From Paraburkholderia solitsugae (GTDB lineage Bacteria > Pseudomonadota > Gammaproteobacteria > Burkholderiales > Burkholderiaceae), in the NCBI RefSeq assembly GCF_013177695.1, contig NZ_WOEY01000026.1:1-64000 (forward strand): 64,000 nucleotides of DNA, written 5' to 3'. Position 1 is the first letter of the stretch. Each line of letters starts with the position of its first letter. The translations under genes and the position numbers were made by a program. Of the stretch, positions 9,849 through 21,069 are shown in pieces. The notes below the pieces were generated by a model. That model was not told the DNA's origin and did no database searches. It saw only the letters and a program-made list of their open reading frames with translations.

Positions 9849-10370
9849 ATGACGGACCACGCTTCTCTCGATTCCGACGATCTCGCCGCCTTGCCTGACT
9901 CCGCGCGCCGCGTCGCCCAGTTGTTGCGTGAACGCGGCCACGCGGGACGAATCGTAATGCTGCCGGAAACCGGCAAGACTTCCGCGGAAGCGGCAGCTGG
10001 TCTCGGCTGCTCGGTTGCGCAGATCGCCAAATCGATCCTGTTTCGCCGCCGCAAAGACGATGTCCCGGTACTGGTGGTCGCGAGCGGCGCGAATCGCGTC
10101 GACGAAAAGAAGGTCGCGGCGCAAGTCGGCGAGATCGGCCGCGCGGATGCGAAGTTCGTGCGCGAGAAAACCGGTTATGCGATCGGCGGCGTGTGCCCGA
10201 TCGGTCACGCCACGAAACCGATCACGCTGATCGATGCCGATCTGCTGGAACTCGACAGCCTGTGGGCCGCCGCGGGCCATCCGCATGCGGTGTTCAATCT
10301 GACGGCGCAGGAACTGATTGCGTTGACGGGTGCACCGGTGGTCGACGTGGCGCTGCGCGAGACGGCGTGA
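9849..10370 (+). CDS. YbaK/EbsC-type aminoacyl-tRNA deacylase
   Basis: 173-residue protein of the YbaK/prolyl-tRNA editing fold, which hydrolyses mischarged tRNAs such as Cys-tRNA(Pro). Seen: [11 protein letters not shown] (the lysine used in editing), [19 protein letters not shown], and [16 protein letters not shown], the classic GG-x-CP-x-GH block. Lies 41 bases after the HMG-CoA lyase gene and 4 bases before the next gene. The exact tRNA specificity cannot be read from the sequence. Confidence 0.88.
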   Translation: MTDHASLDSDDLAALPDSARRVAQLLRERGHAGRIVMLPETGKTSAEAAAGLGCSVAQIAKSILFRRRKDDVPVLVVASGANRVDEKKVAAQVGEIGRADAKFVREKTGYAIGGVCPIGHATKPITLIDADLLELDSLWAAAGHPHAVFNLTAQELIALTGAPVVDVALRETA

Positions 10371-10374
10371 AGCT

Positions 10375-10611
10375 ATGACAGCGGGCATCGATAACGAAGA
10401 CGACGAGGCTGCCGTGCCGTCACCCTGCATCAGCGTGTGCAAGATGGACGCCTCGACCGGCTGGTGCGAAGGCTGCTTGCGCACGATCGACGAGATCGCC
10501 GGCTGGTCGTCGTTCGACGACGACGCGAAGCGCGCCGTCTGGGATGCAATCGAGGAACGCCACGCTGAGTTCATGGCAAAACAGGCGAACCCGGCGAAGG
10601 CGCAGCGATGA
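10375..10611 (+). CDS. DUF1289 family protein
   Basis: 78-residue cytosolic protein. The central [22 protein letters not shown] has the four cysteines that define DUF1289, followed by [10 protein letters not shown] and a helical tail. The cysteine spacing suggests metal or Fe-S binding, but no function is established. The ATG at 10375 lies 4 bases after the YbaK-like gene; the stop overlaps the next start as ATGA. The upstream extension of the frame reads the previous gene and is not used. Confidence 0.88.
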   Translation: MTAGIDNEDDEAAVPSPCISVCKMDASTGWCEGCLRTIDEIAGWSSFDDDAKRAVWDAIEERHAEFMAKQANPAKAQR

Positions 10612-11093
10612 ACGCCGCGCCGCGCATCGTGACGATCGGCGAGACGTTCAGCTCGACATTGGCGCTATCGGCGGAATCGGTGAAATCGTTCGCCACGCTC
10701 GTCAACGACTTCAACCCGCTGCATCACGACGACACCTATGCCGCGCAAAGCCGCTTCGGGGGTTTGATCGCATCCGGCACGCAACCGACCGCGTATTTCA
10801 TGTCGCTCCTGGCGACGCATTTTTCGACCTACGCGCAGCCGCTCGGACTCGAGTTCGATATCAAGCTGAAGAAAGCGGTCCATGCGAACGATACGCTGAC
10901 GATCACCTGGCGTGTGCGCAACGCGTACTGGAAGCCAAGTCTGAACGGCGATCTGACGCATCTGGAGGGAAGCGTGGTAAATCAGCGCGGCGAGACGATG
11001 TTGACCGGCACCTCGACAATCCTGGTGATGCCGAAACCCGAAGCATCGGCGAATTCAAACGCGGACACTAACGCGGACACAAGCGCACCATGA
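10608..11093 (+). CDS. MaoC-like (R)-hydratase/hot-dog protein
   Basis: 161-residue single hot-dog domain of the MaoC dehydratase family, which hydrates trans-2-enoyl-CoA or related thioesters. The hydratase segment [25 protein letters not shown] carries the catalytic Asp/His pair (D-x4-H), followed by IASGTQP. The C-terminal tail is low-complexity (Asn/Ala/Asp). ATGA overlaps on both sides make translational coupling in this operon likely. Substrate unknown. Confidence 0.85.
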   Translation: MNAAPRIVTIGETFSSTLALSAESVKSFATLVNDFNPLHHDDTYAAQSRFGGLIASGTQPTAYFMSLLATHFSTYAQPLGLEFDIKLKKAVHANDTLTITWRVRNAYWKPSLNGDLTHLEGSVVNQRGETMLTGTSTILVMPKPEASANSNADTNADTSAP

Positions 11094-12010
11094 TCACGCT
11101 ACCAGAATCGATCCGAGTCTTCGAACGCGGCTGGCTGTCGTCGAACAACGTGCTGCTGGTCGACGACACGTGTGCCGCCCTCGTCGATACCGGTTACGCG
11201 ACGCATGCGCCACAAACCGTCGCGCTGGTGCTGCAATCGCTCGGCGCGCGACCGCTAGATCTGATCGTCAACACACATCTGCATTCGGATCACTGCGGCG
11301 GCAACGCGCTATTGCAGTCGGCGTGGCCGTGCCGTACCGCGATTCCCGCATCCGAGGCCGACGCGGTACGCCATTGGGACGAAACGCGTCTGACGTTTCG
11401 CGCCACCGGCCAGCGCTGCGAGCGTTTCACCTTCACTGAGACGATCTCGCCCGGCGCGCAGCTGCGGCTCGGCGCGCTCGATTGGCAAGTGCTCGGCGCT
11501 CCGGGTCACGATCCGCATTCGTTGATGCTGTATTGCGAGGACGAACGCATCCTGATCAGCGCGGACGCGCTGTGGGAAAACGGTTTCGGTGTGATCTTTC
11601 CCGAGTTGGAAGGTGAAAGCGGTTTCGCCGAGGAGCAGGCGGTGCTCGAAGCCATTGCGAAGCTCGACGTCCGGCTCGTGATTCCCGGCCATGGCTCGCC
11701 CTTCACGAATGTCGAGCAGGCGCTTGAGCGGGCGTTTTCACGCGTCGCGTGGCTACGCGCCGATCCGGCGCGTAATGCGAAGAATGCGCTGAAGGTGTTG
11801 ATTGTATTCAAGCTGCTCGAAGTCCGCGCGATGAGCTTCAACACGTTGCTTCAGATGCTCGACGATGCCGCCGCGATGCACGCCGCCGCCGCGATGCTCA
11901 AGCCGCGAGGCGAATGGTCCACCTTGGTGCACACGATCGTGGAGGAGTTGGCGGCCAAAACCGGGCCATTGGAGATCGATGGCGAGCGCGTCGTCGCACG
12001 CCAGGCTTGA
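11090..12010 (+). CDS. MBL-fold metallo-hydrolase
   Basis: 306-residue metallo-beta-lactamase-fold enzyme. The binuclear metal motif THLHSDH (H63, H65, D67, H68) is intact, with further ligands in GAPGHDPHS, SADALWENG and VIPGHGSPF. A helical C-terminal domain of about 90 residues follows. Last gene of the operon, starting inside the MaoC stop (ATGA). The fold also covers glyoxalase II and thioesterases; given the CoA enzymes upstream, thioester hydrolysis is possible, but this is inference. Confidence 0.85.
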   Translation: MITLPESIRVFERGWLSSNNVLLVDDTCAALVDTGYATHAPQTVALVLQSLGARPLDLIVNTHLHSDHCGGNALLQSAWPCRTAIPASEADAVRHWDETRLTFRATGQRCERFTFTETISPGAQLRLGALDWQVLGAPGHDPHSLMLYCEDERILISADALWENGFGVIFPELEGESGFAEEQAVLEAIAKLDVRLVIPGHGSPFTNVEQALERAFSRVAWLRADPARNAKNALKVLIVFKLLEVRAMSFNTLLQMLDDAAAMHAAAAMLKPRGEWSTLVHTIVEELAAKTGPLEIDGERVVARQA

Positions 12011-12075
12011 CGCGCGCCGCGCAGGCGGTCGGGTGGCAAGCGGCGTACGACACGCACAACACCTAAAGCGTCGCC

Positions 12076-12111
12076 ACAAAAAGAAAACCGCTCGACCATC
12101 AAGGCGAGCGG
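12076..12111 (-). terminator. Terminator for the EamA transporter gene
   Basis: On the minus strand CCGCTCG (12105-12111) pairs with CGAGCGG (12088-12094) across a short loop and is followed by a T-rich run (complement of 12076-12087). It lies between the convergent metallo-hydrolase and EamA genes, about 240 bases past the EamA stop. Confidence 0.6.
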
Positions 12112-12198
12112 CGGAAATTCTGTCGGACGTGATCAGCGTCGGGGTGAATGATACGCGCACCGGTTTTTTGACCGCATCAGTGGTTTCCCTACAAAAGC

Positions 12199-12226
12199 TT
12201 GACGCTGCCTTTTAAACCTGTATACA
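12199..12226 (+). promoter_or_regulatory. Orphan sigma-70-like promoter
   Basis: TTGACG (12199-12204), a 16-base spacer and TATACA (12221-12226). The -10 lies inside the 12-bp palindrome CCTGTATACAGG (12217-12228). No plus-strand gene starts before the Lrp gene 1.1 kb away. Downstream sequence can form two hairpins (CTACGA/TCGTAG near 12235-12250 and TGCCGG/CCGGCA near 12320-12345), so a small RNA antisense to the end of the EamA gene is possible. Confidence 0.4.
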
Positions 12227-12351
12227 GGCCACGCTACGAAGCCTCGTAGTCGTGCGGGCTGACCATCATTGCTCATTGACACAAACAAGGCAGCGCGCCG
12301 GTTGCTCCGGAATCCATACTATTGCCGGCCGGTTGACCGGCACTTCAATCA

Positions 12352-13251
12352 CTAGGTCGAGGACAGACGTTTCTGCGGCACGATCCGCCAGCCGAGATTC
12401 ACGCCTGCGGCCGCGAGCAGGATCAGCACCGCACCGAGCACCTGAATCCACGCAAGCTTCTGCCCGAACGCGGCCCGGTCAACGATGATCGCCACCACCG
12501 GATAGATGAACGACAACGCACCGGTCATCGAGGTCGGCAGTTTCTGGATCGCGCCGTAGAGCAGCACATACATGAGCCCCGTGTTGACAATACCGAGCAC
12601 GATCAACTCAAGCCAGTGCACGCCGCTAGTCGGTAGCGCATCGAAGCGCACGAACGGCGCCAGCATCACGACACCGAGCAATACCTGGATCAGCGCAATC
12701 AGATGCGGCGGCGTGCCCTTCAGGCGCTTCGTGATGATCGACGAGACCGCGTACATCGCCGCCGCGCCCACGGCATAGGCGACACCGGTCAGATATTGAC
12801 CCGGCACGGCCAGCACCGCGGGCTCGACCTTCACCACGAACACGAGGCCAATAAACGCGATCACCAGCCAGGCCACCGTCGACGCGCTGATGCGCTCACG
12901 AAACACCAGCGCGCCGAGCGCGACCAGCATGAACGGCTGCGTGTTGTAGACGGCGGTTGCCATCGAGATCGAGGCGCGCGAATAAGCCGCGAACAGCAAC
13001 ACCCAGTTGATGACGATCGCCGCGCCGCCGAGCAGCGCGAGGCCGAGCATCTTCCACGAAAAGAGCTTGCGCCTGAACAGGCCGAGCACGGCGCACACAA
13101 GCGCCAGCGTCGCGCCGCCGAAGATGCACCGAAAGAACACCACATTGAACGGGCTCTGCTGCGACGACACCACCAGCCAGCCGATGGTGCCGGACATTAG
13201 CATGGCCATGGTCATTTCCGCCGCGCCGCGGCGAATCTCATTTGACGCCAT
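12352..13251 (-). CDS. EamA-family DMT transporter
   Basis: Inner-membrane protein of 299 residues with about ten hydrophobic helices arranged as two EamA repeats (roughly residues 10-140 and 150-285). Members of the drug/metabolite transporter superfamily export amino acids and other metabolites. Start at 13251 has GAGGA 8 bases upstream. It is divergent from an Lrp/AsnC regulator; two palindromes between them suggest direct control by that regulator, and hence an amino acid or related compound as substrate. The substrate itself cannot be read. Confidence 0.9.
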   Translation of the reverse strand: MASNEIRRGAAEMTMAMLMSGTIGWLVVSSQQSPFNVVFFRCIFGGATLALVCAVLGLFRRKLFSWKMLGLALLGGAAIVINWVLLFAAYSRASISMATAVYNTQPFMLVALGALVFRERISASTVAWLVIAFIGLVFVVKVEPAVLAVPGQYLTGVAYAVGAAAMYAVSSIITKRLKGTPPHLIALIQVLLGVVMLAPFVRFDALPTSGVHWLELIVLGIVNTGLMYVLLYGAIQKLPTSMTGALSFIYPVVAIIVDRAAFGQKLAWIQVLGAVLILLAAAGVNLGWRIVPQKRLSST

Positions 13252-13252
13252 G

Positions 13253-13312
13253 ATTCGATCCTCGAATTGATTGCTGCATGAGGAGCAGTGTAATTAATTC
13301 GACCGATCGAAT
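13253..13312. promoter_or_regulatory. Paired palindromes, likely Lrp-type operators
   Basis: Two perfect inverted repeats with the same arms: ATTCGA-N3-TCGAAT at 13253-13267 and ATTCGA-N4-TCGAAT at 13297-13312, centres about 44 bases apart. The first covers the ribosome binding region of the EamA gene, the second lies 54 bases before the Lrp gene. Repeated sites on one DNA face fit the multimeric binding of Lrp/AsnC proteins. Confidence 0.6.
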
Positions 13313-13365
13313 ACATGGCTAAACTTAAGTCTTCCCACGAGGAAACCTAATAATCGAAGGCCACC

Positions 13366-13836
13366 ATGACCAAACGCCTTGCTCCCGTCACGCCCGCCAC
13401 ACTCGACGAAACCGACCGCGCACTGCTCGCCGCGCTGGCGGCGGACGCCCGCCAGCCGGTCAGTGAACTGGCGCGCCTGGTTGGCCTGTCGGCGCCGAGT
13501 ACCGCCGAACGCGTCCGAAGGCTCGAAGCCCAAGGCGTGATCGAGCGCTTCACCGTGCAGATCGATCCGCGCGCGCTCGGCTTCACGCTACAGGCAATCG
13601 TGCGCGTGAAGCCCTTGCCAGGGCAGTTGCATCTGGTGGAAGACGTGATCCGGCGGATTCCGGAGTTTGTTGAATGCGACAAGGTAACGGGCGACGACTG
13701 CTTCATCTGCCGCCTGTATCTGCATTCGATCGACCAGCTCGACGAGATTCTGGCGAAGATCACCGAGCGCGCGGAGACCAGCACGGCAATCGTCAAGTCG
13801 ACGCCGATTGCGCGCCGCTTGCCACCGCTAGGCTAA
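13366..13836 (+). CDS. Lrp/AsnC family transcriptional regulator
   Basis: 156-residue regulator: N-terminal winged HTH (LDETDRALLAALAADARQPVSELARLVGLSAPSTAERVRRLEAQGVI, with a recognition helix in STAERVRRLE) and a C-terminal RAM ligand-binding domain (roughly residues 70-145). Divergent from the EamA transporter, with paired palindromes between them, so it probably controls that gene and itself. Such regulators commonly sense an amino acid; which one is not evident. Confidence 0.92.
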   Translation: MTKRLAPVTPATLDETDRALLAALAADARQPVSELARLVGLSAPSTAERVRRLEAQGVIERFTVQIDPRALGFTLQAIVRVKPLPGQLHLVEDVIRRIPEFVECDKVTGDDCFICRLYLHSIDQLDEILAKITERAETSTAIVKSTPIARRLPPLG

Positions 13837-13838
13837 GC

Positions 13839-13888
13839 AAAAAAACGCGCGGCCGCACCGCCTCGCGCCGGAACGAGCGGCGGCCGCA
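13839..13888 (-). terminator. Terminator for the dehalogenase-like gene
   Basis: Read on the minus strand, GCGGCCGC and the following CGCTCG pair with CGAGGCGG and GCGGCCGC downstream, then seven T (complement of 13839-13845). It begins about 20 bases past the stop of the minus-strand hydrolase and also lies just after the convergent Lrp gene. Confidence 0.65.
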
Positions 13889-13908
13889 TTGCGGATGAAC
13901 GAAACCCC

Positions 13909-14799
13909 TTACTGCTCTACCGCTTCGAAGAACGACAGCATTTCCGCGACCAGTTCGTCTGGCGCCTCTTCAGGAATGTAATGCCCGCACGACAATGAAC
14001 GCCCGCTCACGTCCCGCGCGACGTGGCGCCATTCCTCCAGCGCGTCGAAGCACTTCTCGATCACCCCCTTGTCTCCCCACAGCACACGCAGCGGACAGCC
14101 GACCTTGTGGCCGCGCTCGATGTCGACACGGTCGTGCTCGAGGTCGATGCTCGCCGACGCCCGGTAGTCCTCGCACATCGCATGCACGGCGCCGGGTTGC
14201 GCCAGCGCGCTGCGATACGCGTCAAGCGCTTCGGGCGCGAACGGCGCCAGGCCCGCGTGACGGCTGCCCATCACCGCATCGACATACGCAGCCGGGTTCG
14301 CGCCAACCAGCGTCTCCGGCAGCGGCTCCGGCTGGATCAGGAAAAACCAGTGGAAGTAATACGTCGCGAAGGCGCGGTCGGTGGCTTCGTACATCGCGAG
14401 CGTCGGTGCGATGTCGAGCAGCATCAACCGCTCGACGGCATCGGCATGATCGAGCGCCATCCGGTGCGCGACCCGGGCGCCGCGATCATGCGCGCACACC
14501 AGGAATCGTTCGAAGCCGAAGTGGCGCATCACGGCGACCTGATCGGCCGCCATCGCGCGTTTGGAATAAGGAGTGTGATCGGCGTCGCTTGGTGGTTTGC
14601 CCGAGGCGCCATAGCCGCGCAAGTCGGTGGCGATGACCGTGAAATGTTCGGCCAGTTGCGCGGCACACCGCTCCCAGATCAGATGCGACTGCGGGTGACC
14701 GTGCAGCAACAGGAGGGGCGGCCCTGCCCCACCCTTCACTCCGAAAATATCGACGTCGCCCACGGCGACGCGAAAGGGCGTGAAATCCTCGAAGGCCAT
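13909..14799 (-). CDS. Haloacetate/fluoroacetate dehalogenase-like alpha/beta hydrolase
   Basis: 296-residue alpha/beta hydrolase. The nucleophile is an aspartate, D105, in AHDRGARVAHRM, not serine, which marks the dehalogenase and epoxide hydrolase branch. R106 and R109 (DRGAR) match the carboxylate-binding pair of fluoroacetate dehalogenase. H150-W151 in YYFHWFF matches the halide pocket, D129 and H273 (CGHYIPEEAPD) complete the triad, and HGHPQSH carries the oxyanion hole. The full set favours haloacetate dehalogenase over a generic hydrolase; substrate is not proven. No signal peptide. Divergent from the nitronate monooxygenase gene across about 330 bases. Confidence 0.82.
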   Translation of the reverse strand: MAFEDFTPFRVAVGDVDIFGVKGGAGPPLLLLHGHPQSHLIWERCAAQLAEHFTVIATDLRGYGASGKPPSDADHTPYSKRAMAADQVAVMRHFGFERFLVCAHDRGARVAHRMALDHADAVERLMLLDIAPTLAMYEATDRAFATYYFHWFFLIQPEPLPETLVGANPAAYVDAVMGSRHAGLAPFAPEALDAYRSALAQPGAVHAMCEDYRASASIDLEHDRVDIERGHKVGCPLRVLWGDKGVIEKCFDALEEWRHVARDVSGRSLSCGHYIPEEAPDELVAEMLSFFEAVEQ

Positions 14800-14946
14800 A
14801 GCGGGTCTCTTGTCGTTTGGGAGTCAAAGCATTGTAGGAGCCCGATGTGTCGATGCGGGGTGGGATAGCCCACGCAAGCATAGAAACTGAACACTCCTTC
14901 CAACTGTTCTAAACGGGCCTAACGAACGCGACCGTCGCGATTCGCC

Positions 14947-14965
14947 TATAATCGAACGACCGTTC
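14947..14965 (+). promoter_or_regulatory. TATAAT box with adjacent GAACG palindrome
   Basis: TATAAT at 14947-14952 is followed directly by GAACG-AC-CGTTC (14954-14965). The palindrome resembles operators of TetR-type repressors and would block a promoter pointing toward the nitronate monooxygenase gene 165 bases on. No TetR gene lies in the window. The rest of 14800-15129 shows no gene. Confidence 0.4.
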
Positions 14966-15129
14966 TTAAATTTCGCGTGGTCATGGCAAATGTATGACGA
15001 ATGCGGGGTGAGATCGTGGCGGCAGCATGACGCTAGTCTGTCTCGACGCACCACCGGCCATGTGCCGCTAAACTCATTATTGCCGGGCGCTCAAGGCCGC
15101 ACCGGTCCGCTCATCAGGAGACTCGCACC

Positions 15130-16089
15130 ATGGCATTGCCCGCCGTCCTGCAAAAACTCGCGCTGCCCGTCGTCGCTTCGCCGATGTTCATCGTCAGCTA
15201 TCCCGATCTCGTGTTGGCTCAATGTAAGGCTGGCATCGTCGGCTCGTTCCCCGCGCTGAATGCTCGCCCGGCCGAACTGCTCGACGAATGGCTCACGCAG
15301 ATTCAGGCAAAGCTCGCCGAACATAAGGCGGCTAACCCCGATGCGATCATCGGACCGATCGCCGTCAACCAGATCGTCCATCAGTCGAATACGCGGCTCG
15401 AGCACGACGTGCGTGTGTGCGTCGAACACAAGGTGCCGATTTTCATCACCAGCCTGCGCGCACCGGCGCGTGAGATCGTCGACGCGGTGCATAGCTACGG
15501 CGGTATCGTGCTGCACGACGTGATCAACCTGCGGCATGCGCAGAAGGCGCTGGAAGCGGGCGTCGACGGGCTGATCCTGGTGGCGTCGGGTGCCGGCGGC
15601 CATGCGGGCACGACCTCGCCGTTCGCGCTGGTCGGCGAAGTGCGGCGCATCTTCGACGGCCCGATCGTGCTGTCCGGCTCGATCGCCAACGGCGGCTCGA
15701 TTCTCGCCGCGCAGGCCATGGGCGCGGACCTCGCCTACATGGGCACGCGCTTCATCGCGACCCAGGAAGCGCACGCGGTCGACAGCTATAAGCAGGCAAT
15801 CGTCAATTCCACGGCGTCGGACATCATCTACACGAACCTGTTCACCGGCGTGCACGGCAACTACATCCGCGAAAGTATCCTGAACGCGGGGCTGGACCCG
15901 GACGCGCTGCCGGAATCAGACAAGACCGCGATGAACTTCGGCAGCGACAAGGCGAAGGCGTGGAAGGACATCTGGGGCGCAGGTCAGGGCGTCGGCCTGA
16001 TGGACGACGTGCCGAGCGTCGGCGAGCTGGTTCGGCGTTTGACGAATGAATATAACGACGCGAAAGCGCGGCTCGGCATCGCGCGGTAA
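15130..16089 (+). CDS. Nitronate monooxygenase
   Basis: FMN-dependent TIM-barrel oxidase of the nitronate monooxygenase (2-nitropropane dioxygenase) family, 319 residues. Seen: VVASPMFIVSYPDLVLAQ at the start, GPIAVNQIVHQSN, SLRAPAREIVD, LILVASGAGGHAG with the catalytic-type histidine in GGHAG, and VLSGSIANGGSILAAQ with YMGTRFIATQEA for FMN phosphate. Oxidises alkyl nitronates such as propionate 3-nitronate. AGGAG precedes the ATG. Convergent with icmF; a GCTGCGGC/GCCGCAGC hairpin (16110-16136) without a T run lies between. Confidence 0.92.
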   Translation: MALPAVLQKLALPVVASPMFIVSYPDLVLAQCKAGIVGSFPALNARPAELLDEWLTQIQAKLAEHKAANPDAIIGPIAVNQIVHQSNTRLEHDVRVCVEHKVPIFITSLRAPAREIVDAVHSYGGIVLHDVINLRHAQKALEAGVDGLILVASGAGGHAGTTSPFALVGEVRRIFDGPIVLSGSIANGGSILAAQAMGADLAYMGTRFIATQEAHAVDSYKQAIVNSTASDIIYTNLFTGVHGNYIRESILNAGLDPDALPESDKTAMNFGSDKAKAWKDIWGAGQGVGLMDDVPSVGELVRRLTNEYNDAKARLGIAR

Positions 16090-16224
16090 ATGCCTGGTTA
16101 AGACGTTTTGCTGCGGCTCGATTCTGACGCCGCAGCATGTCCAGTACTCACACTCGGGCGTTGTACGCGGCCTCTTAAGCCTGCCTCGCATGCAGGTCTC
16201 GCATACGGGCAACACGCCTGAACT

Positions 16225-19863
<3,639 letters not shown>

Positions 19864-19927
19864 GTCTCCCCCAGATCGTTACGCGTATGGGTGCTGGCAA
19901 CCAGTATAGCTAAATGGGGCCTGGCGC

Positions 19928-20866
19928 CTATCGCACCGCCAGCGCCTTGATCTGTTCGAGCGAAGGCCAAAGCGATTCGTTCGCAAACCGCTCGGCCAGG
20001 AAGTCGACAAACGAGCGCACCTTGGCCGACAGATGCCGACGGCTCGCGTAGACCACATGGATCGGTAACTCGCGCGGCGGCACATCGTCCACCAGCAGCG
20101 GCACAAGGCGCCCCGCGGCCAGATCGTCGCCGATCACCTCGGTGCCGAGCATTGCGATACCCGCGCCTTGCAGCACGATCACGCGCTGCGCCTCAAGGTG
20201 GTTGACGATCAGATTGCCGGTGAGGCGCACGCGCGGCGTACCGTTGCCGGTCGCGGTCGCGATTTCCAGAGGCGCTACGCCCGCGTATTGCAGATAGTTA
20301 TGGCGCGCCAGATCGGCGACGGTCTTCGGCGTGCCGTGCCGGCGCAGATAGGCCGGCGACGCGCACAGCACCAGATGGGCAGTCGCAATCTGCCGCGCGA
20401 TCAGCGAAGACGACTTCAGCCCGCTCGGCGAAGCCCGGATCGCGACGTCGAAGCCTTCATCGATCAGTTCGACCACGCGGTCCGAGAGGGTCATGTCGAC
20501 GGTGACCTGTGGATACTGCGCGGCGTAGTCGGCCACGGCGGCCATCACGTGGCTCAAACCGAACGCCGACAGCGACGACACCCGCAAGCGCCCTTGCGGC
20601 ACGACGCTCGCCGCACCGACCACCTGCTCGGCTTCTTCGAGTTCGGTGAGCACCTGGCTCAAACGCTCGTAGTATTCGCGGCCCGCCTCGGTCGGCGCGA
20701 CACGCCGCGTGGTGCGGTTCAGCAAACGCGCGCCGAGCTGCTGTTCGAGGTGCATGACGTGCTTGCTCGCCATCGCCGCCGACATCTCCATGCGTTCGGC
20801 CGCGCCGACGAAGCTGCCGACCTCGACCACATGGCGGAACACTTTCATGCTGACGAGGGTATCCAT
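19928..20866 (-). CDS. LysR family transcriptional regulator
   Basis: 312-residue LysR regulator: N-terminal winged HTH (MKVFRHVVEVGSFVGAAERMEMSAAMASKHVMHLEQQLGARLLNRTTRRV), then a type 2 periplasmic-binding-like effector domain (about 90-300). The LNRTTRRVAPTEAGREYY segment places it in the AaeR/DsdC-like group common in Burkholderiales. Transcribed in line with, and downstream of, the porin gene, separated by strong hairpins. 64 bases separate it from the icmF start, so it could be cotranscribed with icmF, but no specific target is evident. Confidence 0.9.
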   Translation of the reverse strand: MDTLVSMKVFRHVVEVGSFVGAAERMEMSAAMASKHVMHLEQQLGARLLNRTTRRVAPTEAGREYYERLSQVLTELEEAEQVVGAASVVPQGRLRVSSLSAFGLSHVMAAVADYAAQYPQVTVDMTLSDRVVELIDEGFDVAIRASPSGLKSSSLIARQIATAHLVLCASPAYLRRHGTPKTVADLARHNYLQYAGVAPLEIATATGNGTPRVRLTGNLIVNHLEAQRVIVLQGAGIAMLGTEVIGDDLAAGRLVPLLVDDVPPRELPIHVVYASRRHLSAKVRSFVDFLAERFANESLWPSLEQIKALAVR

Positions 20867-20960
20867 CTCAATCGCTCGCTTCAGGAATCAATCGACGTCA
20901 TTTTGCCGGGTTTATCAAAAATTGGGCGGCAAATCAGGTAGGAACGCGCGCCAGAAGCGA

Positions 20961-21050
20961 CAAAGCCCACCTTCCGGAGAAGGTGGGCTTTGCAGGTGTT
21001 GCCGGGTGCGGCAGGGTTGGCGTCACGCGACACCTGCTCGCAGGTGTCGC
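20961..21050 (-). terminator. Double hairpin after the porin gene
   Basis: First hairpin: GCGACACCTG/CAGGTGTCGC (21027-21036, 21041-21050), 4-base loop. Second: CAAAGCCCACCTTC with its complement (20961-20974, 20979-20992), 14-bp arms and 4-base loop. Both are perfect. Neither has a long T run on the minus strand; they may terminate the porin transcript and protect its 3' end. Confidence 0.7.
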
Positions 21051-21069
21051 TCGCCTTGACCCCAGACGC

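Noticed and set aside
16110-16136. Terminator between nitronate monooxygenase and icmF
   Set aside because: The GCTGCGGC/GCCGCAGC stem is real, but neither strand has a T run after it, so a terminator is not supported.
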